From: Volvariella volvacea V23
Lineage: Eukaryota > Basidiomycota > Agaricomycetes > Agaricales > Pluteaceae
Length of the DNA stretch: 51,198 nucleotides
Assembly (NCBI GenBank): GCA_000349905.1
Contig: KB722752.1
Location: 1 to 51,198, forward strand
Direction of reading: 5' to 3'
In this document: positions 23,982-35,525 of the stretch, piece by piece
Layout of the letters: each line of letters begins with the position of its first letter
Position numbering within the stretch: position 1 is the first letter of the stretch
Notes under the pieces: generated by a model
What the model was told of the DNA's origin: nothing
Database searches by the model: none
What the model saw: the letters and a program-made list of their open reading frames with translations, nothing else
Program-made: the position numbers and the translations under genes

Positions 23982-26839
23982 ACAAAATCCGAGACCATTC
24001 TTAAAGAAAGTCCATGGTCCTGTGTCTCGCCCTCCGTGTTGACGGACGAAATCTTCCATCGACCATGATTACCTCCGTCCCTTTCCACAATCTGACGATC
24101 TTCTTCCCGATGACGATATTCTTACATTACGCCCCACCACTATTCGGATCGGCCGCCTTTTATCTACTACACGACTTCTTTCCCCTGTTTTTATTTCTTT
24201 TCTGAAAGCTCTTACCTCAACACCTATTCAACATGACAATGATCTGAAGGATGGACGTGATGGACAAATTTCTTTGCCGTCACACGCTAGGAGTGAGGCA
24301 CTATTAATAGATGTAGCATCCACGCCGACAGTAGACGCCCCCGAAATACGAATAGATTTTTCTTCATGTTGCGATGCATTCATTGCATGCAGTTGGTGGG
24401 AAGCCGAAATTGACAAAGATCAAGCTAGCGCTATTGCCAAATTGCCAATGTTGCCCAGGAATTTGGGTTAAATCATCTGTACATTGATATCTGATTATCA
24501 TCACAGCAATCAGCCGTCGTGGTCACCATGCTCCACCGCGCCACAGGGCATATTGGCAGCCAATGTGACTGCCCTGTGGCAGTCACAGCATACACGCTCC
24601 CTTGAAGCTAGGACCACTCCTAACAGGTGACATGGTATTGGTCCTAACTTGACCTCGTTGCATCTGACGCTGAAAATTAGTCATATGGTATTATGGTCCC
24701 TGCCTTTCTACCCGACCAACCGCACGCCACAATCTATTCTGGGATGCGCACATCCAATTCACCGCAGGCGTGCCTGAATACGCAATTTAATGTGGGAGAC
24801 GATGTCATGTATTGTGTTAGTCTTTGGGGCCTCGAGCCTCGGGGTGGAAGCCATTTGAATTGGGAATGGATTCCCTATGAGGATCCAATACAGGGTTTGT
24901 ACGTCCATTTGTGCTATTCATATCCGCTTCTTGTCTCAAAAATAGCTCGTTATCAATATGCACTAGGATGAGCATCACATATTGCACAAGGTGCCGTCCA
25001 ACGTGACCAATCGCTGTTCGTATCCAAACATCGGAACCGGACCACGTTCACGTTGCAATCTCGGCAGCGTTACTGCATCGAGTCCGCTGGGACGTCTCGG
25101 TGAGTGGGATGTACTGCAGGACCCTGAGTCCACCACAATTGTGTCCGATGATCCTCCCACTGTCCCTCAATTCTTCAATCCTTAAATTTCGCATCCTGTC
25201 ATTTTTGGTTACAATTCGACGCGAGGGAGAGGCGATGTTTCAGGAATTTCGAATCCGTTCGTCGCCTCCCCTTGCCTTGTATTCTGGGGGAGAAAAGTGA
25301 GATATTTTTAGGTTGATTGCCGTCTTGCCCCATTGTGAGCACATAACCTTCCCTGATACCTTGGTGGGATAATCCTGGTTTTTTGACATGCCAGTCGGCC
25401 ATACCATTCCAGGGCAACGATACCTGATGCTGATCCCCGAATTTTTCACGAGCATCTAGACTCTGGGGAAAGTTGATAGCATGGGCGTCCCGCAGGAGGT
25501 TTCCGCTGGCATTGGGGTCAGGCTCAGCTGTGCTGATTCCTGAAGGATAAACAATTTCAGTAAGGAGTCCATCATTGACAACCCGGTTTATTCCACGCCT
25601 TGTGACTTAGCAAATGCTACCGCAATCACCAATCTTTAGCCCGTACATCGCAGAGCGCCTAGTCGGCGGTCACTTCTCAAAGTGGAACTTGACACAGAAA
25701 GACGACGTCGGCGTCCGGTACGACACTAGATAGAAAAATAGCCCACGGGGAGATTACCGAAAGCTGGTCTATATTCAGGTAAATTCTCAGCCTCTACAGC
25801 GTCATAACCCGTTTACGTGTCTTTATTTACGCTGCGTTGAGTGCTCGTGGCTGGGTCCTGGGTTGTGAAAGTAGCCGAAGGGGATGCATGTTAGAACTAT
25901 TTTGAACCTCTTCATTTCGCCCATCCATCGTTTCTATCTTTAACACAGGTGGGACAAAAGTGGGATCCTGAGGTTAAGTCGTTGCGTGCGTGTCCCCTTG
26001 TAAGGCTCTCCACTTGGTGCCTATTCCCCCCCTTCTATCGATTCGGATTTTGATCCCCCTCAGAACCCCCTCCCTCCACACCTTTCATCGGATTCTACCC
26101 CTTCCCTTTTCTCTTCATCGTGCCCTCCCCTGCCGAAACAGCCAATCGACCAATCCTTTGACCGTCGTTTCCTTCCCCCATCCGCTAGTTCCGTGACAAA
26201 GGCTGCACGGAGAAGGTTTAATTTTGGACACTTGTGGAATACCCGATCTCGTCGTACACGTATCTCAGCCCACATTCACTCTCGACGTCTCATCAATCCT
26301 AAACATTCTATCGAGCGATCCTGATAGCAGGTATCCCACCGCATCTCTCACCAGCTCTCCTACCACCCTTCTCACCCACCGGTGCATCCACTAGAAACCT
26401 ACCTCTTTCTCACCAGCATACCCTTCTCCTACCGCAAAAAGCGCAAATTTGAGCGGAACATTGAAAGCCGGTGTATTTATACCTAGTCGGCTTTTACTGG
26501 TCCTTGATCTTGGCTTTCCTTCTTACTCGAGTCTTGGCCTCCGTCATAACGTCCTGATTGCCAATTGCTGTGGCTGAAGGCTGTATCGTGGTCAAATTGA
26601 GAGTGAAGGACAGGAAGAAAAGGACGTGGGTATACTAGGAAAACCAGAGTAGTTGGTTGACAACAAGGAGGTTTGCGTAAAGCCAACGGCACCCGCACGT
26701 TGTATAGGAAAGGATTGGCGTTGACCTGTCTACTTCAAGGGTGAACACAGATTTTACTTTATACCTTTCCTCGTTCTCCTGTTGCCTTCTTCCTTCCTTA
26801 ACTTGGACAATAATAGGCTTACACAAACTTTTATTATAG
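23982..26839. other. Long gene-poor stretch
   Basis: The first ~200 bp are likely the 3' UTR of the phosphotransferase. The rest contains only short frames without domains. One feature stands out: a cluster of overlapping palindromes at 24540-24586. From ~25900 to ~26480 the + strand is pyrimidine-rich and one frame stays open for ~290 bp (about 26035-26320). This may be a leader or 5' exon of the membrane-protein gene that follows, but I cannot show it. Confidence 0.45.
24540..24586. repeat. Overlapping palindrome cluster
   Basis: Three perfect inverted repeats share 47 bp. GCCACAGGGCA (24540-24550) pairs with TGCCCTGTGGC (24570-24580). ATTGGC (24552-24557) pairs with GCCAAT (24559-24564) inside that loop. 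GTGACTGCC (24565-24573) pairs with GGCAGTCAC (24578-24586). The first and third use the same bases, so they exclude each other. Confidence 0.85.
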
Positions 26840-28944
26840 CGAGGAATCAAACCCTCCCACTTATTTACGACGAGAGACGGCCGTTCATGGGATCAATACG
26901 CCATTTGGCACAACTATGTCAGTCCTCTTCTCCTTCACCACCCACGTCGAGCACCCTTTTCGCCTTCTCGTTGTCGTGCGGCAAAATGCTGACATTGGGT
27001 TTTTTGCGCTTAACCCTTTTTGTCGCCACCACTACATAAAGGTCAAATCCTCCTCCGATAGCTTCCAATGATGAACCTGTCGGCACCACCACCACTTTCC
27101 TCGTTAAACCGTCAGGAACAACGACACCTCCTACCCCCATCCCATCCGCATCTATCCCCTCTCCCTCGGCTGTTCTCGATCCACATACTAACATCAATCT
27201 CGTCAACGATGATACTCTCCTCCCTGTCTTTCCTGTTGCTCCAAACACTTCAGACCCTGCTTCGTCAGCATCAATAACAGGTGCCAAAGATACATCGACC
27301 GGTGGTACGCCGACGAGAGCTGAGCCCATTACGCAATCCAGGACACTTGTCACACCCACAAATACGTTGATAGGAAACAACCCGAGGAACTCGAATTCTG
27401 TCGCCGTAGTGGCCGGCTCTCTGTCGGGTGGAATTGTCTTGCTTGCGATTTTCTTGACAATTTTATTAATAAAGAGAAGGGAACGCCTACGGGTGAGTGT
27501 TCGATAAATATCCCGGAAGTCTGGTCAGAGTATGTTCTGTATCCCTCCCCATTTCCCTCTGATTTATAGTTCATGTATGATATGGACGTAGACGTGATTG
27601 CTCATGGACTTGTTTTTCCCTTCTTTCTCTCCGGTGAATTTTCTGTATTAGCGTCATGACACGGACAGTGATGGAGGCTCGTCAATCCCAACGACGTCTT
27701 CTGTGGCACATGCCCGAGTAGTGACCGGTTTACCGTTACGGACGGTTTCTGCTCAAGATGGAAATGCAAATCATAACCGCAACACAAACAACAAACCGGA
27801 TAATCACCATCGCTTCCCTCCCTCGTCCCAGCGGCAGCTACATAGACAACAAGGCCAACACCACCATTCGCGATCTGATTCGGGGTCACATCGGCCGTCT
27901 TCCACGCGTATACGATCAACGGGTATCAGTGATAGTGGCCGAACTAGAGGGAGTGGTGGTATTAATAGAAACGACCACGGTGATGAGGAGAACGGCCCGA
28001 GGGGACCACCTGTACCAGGAATCGTCGTGACAGGCGATGATGGACGTTCAGGACGATCTATCCCCCCCTCTCATTCAACCAGGAGCAACGCGCACACAGT
28101 TAGGACATCTAGGTCGAGGCTGAGTGAGGGTAGAAGGACGACCAATGTCCCTAGTGGGGATGCCGTCGTAGTCCCCATGGGGATGGGCGGCGATATTGGT
28201 TCTACTCCCCACCCCAATAGAGATTTCGTGGACGTTGGGAGTCGACATCGAAATGGCAACATCACAACATCAATACCTTCAGTTTCAATCCCAGCTACGT
28301 CGTCTATGCCCCAAACTATTCCGATCCTGATGCCAACGCCAACTATGACACATTCAAGGGAAAGATTGAGCATCTCGAGTAGCATAATATCGGACGTCAA
28401 GTCGCCATCGTTGCATAACACAAATCATACATATACCACAACAATTTCACCTTCTCCGCCCCCCTCGTCACCACCACCAACCTTGCATCATCATTCTACA
28501 TCAATAACCACACTTTCAGGAGATGCAAACGGGACTCTCGCACGTGGAAGCAGACCATCGTCACCACCAACCCGAGGATCAAGTAGAAGTCGAGAATCAG
28601 AACATAGAGTTCGAGTTTCTTCACCACCCCCTTCGCGGGCAGTTCACACTGCCTCGCCTAGTCAAGTTAGTAGCTTGGCGAGCTTTGGCACGCAGGGCAG
28701 GGGCCATAGTCGAAGTGAAAGTGGAAGCTTAAGCCATAGCAGTGAGCAGACTGTAGGAGAGTTACAATTACAGATCGAGGCGTTGAGGAGGGAGAACGAA
28801 GCTTTGAGGCATGGTGGGACTGGGGGAATCATGTCCCCAGGACGTGTTCGCCCACGAATACCACTATCGATGCCGATGCCAATACCGCACGACGCACCCC
28901 CTGCTTACGATGCTGGACCTGGACCTGAACCCGGGCCATCATGA
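26840..28944 (+). CDS. Single-pass membrane protein with Ser/Pro-rich domains and PPAY motif
   Basis: I do not recognise a named family. Two exons are clear: ~27062-27492 and 27652-28944, joined in phase 0 (RRERLR then RHDTDSDGG). The first gives a Thr/Pro/Ser-rich, probably glycosylated outer part, then one membrane helix (VAVVAGSLSGGIVLLAIFLT) followed by KRRERLR, which predicts a cytoplasmic C-terminus. The second exon is ~430 residues, largely disordered and rich in Ser, Arg and His. It has a short heptad-like segment (VGELQLQIEALRRENEALR) and ends APPAYDAGPGPEPGPS. PPAY fits the PPxY motif bound by WW domains of Nedd4/Rsp5 ubiquitin ligases. A further exon 26840-26917 phases correctly onto 27062, but the start codon and signal peptide are unresolved. 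Confidence 0.65.
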
Positions 28945-29422
28945 CATGCAATTTCGACATTCTAACTCCTCTCCTTAGTTCAACTCGATATTACAACTTT
29001 GGGCTTGTACAGGTGCCGGACCACGGTGGGATTTCGGACTAGTTGCATTGTATTATAATATATCATCTCCCCAACATGACTCGGACACTTTAAGCCTATA
29101 TATTCACATCTCCATTTGCTTTGTTTCTCAAGACATCGTTTTCTATTCCACATTCACTTGCAAGCTGGTCTATTTACAATCCACTGTCTTATAGTAGCTT
29201 CCACCTTTTAACATCGCTGTCGTCGCTGTTTCGGGTTTTCTTTTCTGAACACGCTTTATATATTTGAACCATGAACCAATCTCATAGCGCGTTGACTCCT
29301 CGCAGAATTATACTATCATGACAATTCCATTGGAGCAAAATATATAATACTGGCACACTATCCAAACCTTCCGCAGACATTATTTCACAAAGTTGAACCT
29401 ATTGGAGCACTCTATATGCACC
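28945..29422. other. Convergent intergenic region
   Basis: This AT-richer stretch lies between two converging genes and probably holds both 3' UTRs. I see no gene. Confidence 0.5.
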
Positions 29423-30358
29423 TCATTCAAACATCCATTCTGGATCCTTAAGGACTGTTTCCAACAGCACCCTGATAGTCGGACCAGCCGACAACCCGCA
29501 GGCTTCCTTCTCGACATGTTGGAACACCCCACTAAGAGATCTAAACTGAACTCCGCACTGCAGATTAGGACAACGGAATATCTTCTCCCGATGTCGTGGG
29601 CCCATCAAGTGCTGCTTCATCTGGCCTATTGTCCCAAACATGTAAGGGCACAAGTCGCATTGCCACATTCCCATGTCGCTGTTCCACGAATAAGAGTCCA
29701 GAATATCGTAGTTCTCTTCGTAGTAAGGCTGTGTGGTGACGAGGCTTCCGGGACCAACATCGCGGGTGTAGATGTATTGATTCAAGAGGGTCCTCGTAGC
29801 GCCTGATGGGCATGTTCCAGCCTCCAAATGTAAGATCATGGGGGCGTAGGAGACAAAATATGCATTGCAGGAATCGTGAAAGAGGCAAGGAATGATTTTT
29901 GGTCGATGAATTGACGAGTTGGCATGCTGTTGGTTCCTCAATCAGTACGGTACATGTGCGATTGAAACCGTCCCTTCACGTACTTCGTCAAGATTACTTT
30001 GAGATTGAAACTCACGATCGCAGGGCCGACAATAAAAATGCTTCGAGGACAGTTGCATGTGTAATTTTAGCATATCCCTTGTCTTAAAAGCCTTCTTGCA
30101 ATGATAGCATAACCCATGCTCATGGTGGTAATGCCCCAGACGTTCCACAACATCATCAAAAAAGAGTTCACAATAGGAACAATAATGATGACATTTGTGG
30201 TAGTGCTGGGCCCTTTCCTCGTGTGTTTCGTGGTCTCTATTGCACCTCATACACATGAAGTGCCTAGGCGATTTTTGCTTATGTTGCCGTAGTGCATAGT
30301 CATTTCTAAAAGACCTCTGGCAACGACTGCAGTAAGGCAATCCTATTAAATGTGACAT
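29423..30358 (-). CDS. Multi-finger C2H2 zinc-finger protein A (292 aa)
   Basis: Two exons (29984-30358 and 29423-29926) join in phase 0 to 292 residues. Eight C2H2-like units can be seen. They begin YCSRCQRSFRNDYALRQH, MCMRCNRDHETHEERAQHYH, YCSYCELFFDDVVERLGHYH, LCYHCKKAFKTRDMLKLH, YCRPCDREFQSQSNLDEH (its first His is supplied across the intron), PCLFHDSCNAYFVSYAPMIL, QCDLCPYMFGTIGQMKQH and RCPNLQCGVQFRSLSGVF. Such tandem fingers bind nucleic acid or proteins; the target is unknown. A paralogue with the same intron position lies upstream on the same strand at 31346-32274. This layout suits a fungal expansion more than a known regulator. Confidence 0.88.
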
Positions 30359-30962
30359 TATAGGTGCCCCACTGTTGCCCTTGCTGTGCTATATTAGCCA
30401 TTGGCTTGGTGGATGATTTGAAGTGAATCCTACTCTTATAAAATGAATGCTTGCAGCTTTATACTGCAACTACAACTTCAGGCAAAGAATCAGATAAAGA
30501 AGGTGGGGGGCAAGAAAGGTGATGCTAGACCCTTCAGCCTGAGGACAGAGGCTTATATATAAATGCCAGGATCATATGGGGTAATGGGCTGGAAGGGTTA
30601 GATTAAACCTTAACTTAGTTCTTCTCACAGAATTGAGCATGAGGCCCATCAACTTATCCTTCTGTTACGGCGACGTTACCTTAACGCGTTGATTTGTAAG
30701 CCTAAGGTGCCGATACACCCTGGTCTTATAGTCGAGTAAGATGATGAGGATGATTGTGGCCAACAGAATGTTGAGTCGATCCGTCGTCAAAGGCGTTAAT
30801 GAGATAAGTCGAGATTGGATTCGCACAGCGAAGTACGAGAGAAATACAAGGTAAGAAACAGGAGGTCAAGCTAAGGTTCTACGCTAAAGAATTGAAGTAT
30901 TTATACGTTCTGTAGTATTATGTTATAGCTGTGAAAGGAAATATTGTACTTGAGTCATTTGT

Positions 30963-31013
30963 ACGCGTAAGCTATGGACGCGTAAGCTATGGACGCGTAA
31001 GCTATGGACGCGC
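30963..31013. repeat. Three 15-bp tandem units, each with ACGCGT
   Basis: The unit ACGCGTAAGCTATGG occurs three times, beginning at 30963, 30978 and 30993, followed by a partial fourth (ACGCGC at 31008). ACGCGT equals the MluI cell-cycle box bound by MBF in yeasts. It lies ~600 bp upstream of zinc-finger gene A and beyond the end of gene B. Confidence 0.85.
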
Positions 31014-31345
31014 GTATACTACTGAATGGAGGAATGCTATTGTAGTTACCGAAAGAAGTTGTAACTACTTGAAAAAGGAAATGAGTCCGATAGTCCGAAA
31101 GCACACTAGCTGAATATGACGATTACTCATCGTCGTAACACCTTCTTTGTACAAAACATTCTCACAAATTCTCAAAATCTCACTCCAGGCCCTTTGGAAT
31201 CCACGGAATTTTCCCCTTAAGGATTTAGACAAGAGACCATCATTGTCCAGAGGAGTCATATTGCACGTCATGAGAGAAAGATTGACTGAAAATGGATAGT
31301 ACATTGTAACACCATTTGACTCATTTTCTTATTGTGACTCCAACC

Positions 31346-32274
31346 TCAGCAATACCCAACCAACCTTTGTCCACTGCTGAAGACATGGTCCAAGGTGTTT
31401 CGAACAGTCTTGAACTTCGAGATACCACACCTCTCACTCTCAATGTGCTGCAATAACCCACTCAACACTCTGAACTGTGCCCCACAAATTGCCAAGGGGC
31501 AGAAGTACATCTCGGCCTGATGTCGGGGGCTATTGAGGTGCTGGTTCAATCTGGGCAAGGTCGAGAACTCGTTGTGGCATATGTAGCACTCATACGCCAA
31601 ACCGTTCCAAGCCCGTTGGTTTGCAATATATTGAACCTCGGTGCCGTCAGTGAGAAGGCGGGAGGGATTGGTGATGACGTTGTGCTGGTCCATCCTTCTG
31701 ACAAAGTCATTGACCCTAGCCCGGGTGACACCTGAAATACAGCAGCCCGACTCCAAGTGGGAGACCATTGCGGATCGAGAGACGAACCACTGGTTGCATT
31801 CTGGGGCGAGGCATGGAACAGACTTTGGTTGATGGATGGACGAGTTGAGATGCTGTATGGTGTGCATATAGTCAGCTCAGAGGCCGGATAGTACAAACGA
31901 CGGGACCTAACGTTCTGAAGGTTATTGGCACTCGTGAATTCGCGGTTGCAAGCTGCACAGTAGTTGTGGTTGGGGGATTGACGACGGTGCTCCTTGAGAC
32001 CATGCTCATTCTTGAAGACCTTGCGGCAGCGACTACAGTAGTAGTGGCTGTCCTCATAGTGGGTCTCAAGGTCGTCGTCGTCGTCGAAGTGAGTATCGCA
32101 GTATTGGCAGTAGCTGTGACGGGGGCTTTGGACGTAGTGCTCCTTCAAAGCGGCCCAGCTGAGAAAGTCAATGTCGCAATCCCAGCAAACACAGTGGCGT
32201 TGAGAGTCTCGCTTGTGTTGGTCGAGTGACTGGTAATTTCTGAAGTATTTATCGCAGCGTTCGCAGTATGTCAT
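31346..32274 (-). CDS. Multi-finger C2H2 zinc-finger protein B (289 aa)
   Basis: This paralogue of protein A is on the same strand. Exons 31912-32274 and 31346-31852 join in phase 0 to 289 residues. The protein starts MTYCERCDKYFRNYQSLDQH. Further units follow: CVCWDCDIDFLSWAALKEHY, YCQYCDTHFDDDDDLETHYE, YCSRCRKVFKNEHGLKEH and YCAACNREFTSANNLQN, with its His pair completed by HLNSSIH after the intron. Then come PCLAPECNQWFVSRSAMVSH, ECYICHNEFSTLPRLNQH and FCPLAICGAQFRVLSGLLQH. The intron sits at the same point of the fifth finger in both genes, which supports a shared origin. Function is unknown. It ends ~1 kb upstream of gene A's start. Confidence 0.88.
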
Positions 32275-34780
32275 AGTGGCTGAGAGCTGGGACCTGTGAG
32301 GTCAATACTGGAATAAGAAATTAAGTCGTATGCGACAACTTGAATTCCTCGCCTCGTATGAACCAGAGGCTGTTGTTCGTAGATGGGTAGATGGCCGGGA
32401 GTAGAGTGAAAGTGTAGATATGGGGGATGACCACCAGGTGACCTGAGTTAATCAATATATTTACGTCCTTTGTCGGAGTTTCAACCTAAATGGGGATAAT
32501 CCGAGTTGATGATACACTTGGCCATTCGTTTCCTGGTTGAAATCGAACAAAAAAAGGGCGTCGCTCCGCGCTTGCAGCCTAATAGTCCGAGGAATTCTCT
32601 TCCCCCAACGACATCAGCACCTTTATTCTTGCAAGCAGCAGCGCCTGAAACATGGGGTGGGTCTATGTAGCCCCACCTGTTAGAAATTTCACATGCGATT
32701 TCATGACTGCGCGATCTCTTGGAGAACTGGACCCTAAGATATCAGTGATATTCATGGTGCACCATGAGAGTCAACTCATGAAACGCTTACGATTACTTCG
32801 GGTAGAGTGCTTGATAATGTCTCCACATGACTTAACACTTCCAGTCAACCATGCGACTGAAGCTGATCTGCTAAAGATGGCATACAGCACGAACAGCCGA
32901 GTTATGGAACAATGGCACTCACAACAATGGAGCAAAGTCATTACGAAACAGTTGACTGCGCGATATCTGCTATTTAGGGCGGTGCTAGCTGAGTTCGGTA
33001 AGTATACTCATATACCCTCCCCTGACATATTTCGATCAGACCGATTCAAGTGCTCTTATAGAATTCCGAATAATCGATAAAGAAATCAGGAGCTCCCTTG
33101 GCACTCGAATAGAGCGGCGGGCAAGATACGGCCAGATAAACCTGCGCGTATGGTACCCGATAACTGCGATGTGCCTACAAAAACGTGTCAAGATTGATAT
33201 TTAGGTGCTCACTCTGATCTCGTTATTTACATCCTTCCTCTACACCCAGCGCTGATGTGCGGACACACTATGACCAGTGTCCTCGAGGACCCCAATTTGG
33301 CGCCGCCGTTCCAAAAGGCTGCGAAGACAAACGCCTTTCTGTGGTGAATTCTTGTGTTGGCACTTAACTAACGCCCATATATGCGGTATCAATTCTGGTC
33401 GCTTGCCGAATATGAAGTTTTTGAGGAGTGCAAGACTGGTGAGTGCTTTGTCCGTCAAAGGCGTGTCTTGAGCTTTGATCTGAATGGGACGAATACATGA
33501 AATGTGGTATGCATCATTACCGAGTCGTAGTNNNNNNNNNNNNNNNNNNNNNNNNNNNNNNNNNNNNNNNNNNNNNNNNNNNNNNNNNNNNNNNNNNNNN
33601 NNNNNNNNNNNNNNNNNNNNNNNNNNNNNNNGACGATCCTAGAGGTATATCGGACATGCGAGATTGGTGAGCAAACTCATTTGCATCGGATGGATGAGGT
33701 GTACTCACTTGATGTACGTGCCCAGTAGTTCCAAACAGCATAATTAAGCGGGCACGACATATTTCACGCACAACACATGAACGCAAGTGTGTAGTGACGA
33801 AATATGTCGCCGTCGCATCATGAGAAGTCCGTTGGAAACCGTCCTGGGAGTTGGCAGGGGATACCCTGAGGGCAGAGCTGAGCCTTCAAGTCAGGACGGT
33901 TCCAAGGATGCCAACGTCACACCCATACCCGCTTCATAAACGGATTCGATATGTCTCCGGTGGTGATGATAACAAATTGGGAGACCCATGCTCCCTTCTT
34001 CATTTGGGTGAGTGCGACACTGCGCATGGTGGAATGATGTCAGCATTGTCAGGTAAGGACAAAGGGTAGCGGTAGGTGTTCTCCAACGCACGGTTGTTGG
34101 AGATGCTCGTCACAGCATCGGGTAATACGAACTGCCATTAGCGCAGTGCATCGAAGATCGTTGACCAGGGTGATTGATGCGCTGAAGACGAACCACGGGC
34201 GAACCTGTCAGTTACTCAGGAATCTCACGTCACTCCGTACCACGTTCGGGGGAGAACAAACGTTCAATGCTTATCTCTGCCAGGATAACGAACACGGATA
34301 CTCTTGGTAGACACAGGGAACGGGCAACACCGCCATACCCAGCGGCGCCGAGTCATTTCCTTGACAAACGGCGTGACAAAAGACGGGACACACGTGACCG
34401 GGGGAAGCCGAGAGGCCTAAAGCGTCAACGTCGCGTTTACCAAAGAGCCCGACCAAGCTCCAATCACCAAGCTGATACAGATGAGACGGGCCACTGTTGC
34501 AGCGTCTTGTATCCTCGGCCCGCAACAATAATGGGCCCCCCCTTGTTGCACCCGTAATGCCACCCGCCGTCCAACACGGCTATTCTCGTCAATTTCGGTA
34601 GCCCCCCTCCCCGGCGTAACGAATCGCACCCACCTTATCTTATCAAACCACTTCCCTCCTGGGTGCCTTGCCCGTCTTGCTTGTACCTCGTTTGCCACCT
34701 CAAACCCTTTATTAACCCCCGCCAAGCACTCACTCTCCTCTTCCCCAACCACCACCACTGCACTGCACCACCACCACACA
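32275..34780. other. Gene-poor stretch containing an assembly gap
   Basis: The only notable frame is 32652-33080 (+), starting MGWVYVAPPVRNFTCDFM, about 142 residues with no recognisable domain and a possible intron donor near 33000. I do not call it a gene. An 11-bp perfect inverted repeat (CGACATATTTC 33755-33765, GAAATATGTCG 33799-33809) lies just right of the gap. Confidence 0.45.
33532..33631. other. Assembly gap (100 N)
   Basis: Exactly 100 N bases are present. This is the usual placeholder for a gap of unknown size, so true distance and content here are unknown. Confidence 0.99.
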
Positions 34781-35525
34781 ATGCCTCTCCCTCGCTCCCT
34801 CTTCGCTCGCAACACCTCCAAGTCTGCTGTTTCTTCAAGCGTCACTGCTGGCAGTGCTCTCGTATCCTCCAAGGGCACCGCATCGACCACTTCGTCCGTC
34901 GTCGCCGATGCCAACGACAAAGACAGTCGCGCCCAGGACCACGAGCGACAACGCGCAAAGAAGGCAGAGGATGTGGCGAAGATGAGGGCACGGAAGGCAC
35001 AGAATCTTTCCGCAAGCGCCGCACATTCTGGCGGCAACGTCACCAGCAAGTTGAGTGTCCCTAAGCGGCCGTCGTCGACCTCCGCGTCGGCCGTGTCCGA
35101 CATGGACATCAAGTTGTCGTTGATGGAGGGTATGGAGATAGTGGAGTCATTCAATTGGCAGCCAGTCTCCCCGGACTGGAAACTCAACCATGTCGACACA
35201 CGTTCGCCGTCTGACGCAAGAACCGAGGTTAAGCTCGCAGACCTTATCACCACCTCTACGAGGAAGCCTCGGAAACGTGCTGGTGAGTTTCCAAACTCGT
35301 CCATGTTCTCTTCTTTCCTCTTCGGGTTGTTGACTTGCATCCTCCTTTGTTGCGACAGAACACGACTTTGAGTTTATACCCCATGTCCGCTCTGTGCTTG
35401 TGCTAGACGATGCAGCAGCCCCTGAAGTTACGTTTGACGAACCCTGGGAGCACATTTACGGCGAAGATGACACCAAGCCTGCATTCAAAGGGCCGTCATA
35501 CGCTAGCGTTGTGGCTCAGCCTTAA
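34781..35525 (+). CDS. Small Ser/Lys-rich protein, 222 aa, family not recognised
   Basis: Two exons (34781-35282 and 35359-35525) join in frame to 222 residues, starting MPLPRSLFARNTSKSAVSSS. The N-terminus is basic and Ser-rich. A charged, probably helical stretch follows (HERQRAKKAEDVAKMRARKA). The middle has KLSLMEGMEIVESFNW, with sequence typical of a folded segment. The acidic C-terminus reads FDEPWEHIYGEDDTKPAF and ends SYASVVAQP. The basic/Ser-rich start could be a mitochondrial presequence or simply disordered. The reading frame, intron consensus and Pro/Ala codon use support a real gene. Its upstream region is rich in C/A, as in many basidiomycete leaders. The function is unknown. 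Confidence 0.72.

Noticed and set aside
24580..24587. CAGTCACA as a HomolD ribosomal-protein promoter box
   Set aside because: It lies inside a palindrome with no ribosomal protein gene nearby, and the actual pair at 42 kb does not depend on it. It is probably chance.
32652..33080. 142-codon frame as a gene
   Set aside because: No domain, no homology I recognise, atypical composition, and no supporting partner exon.
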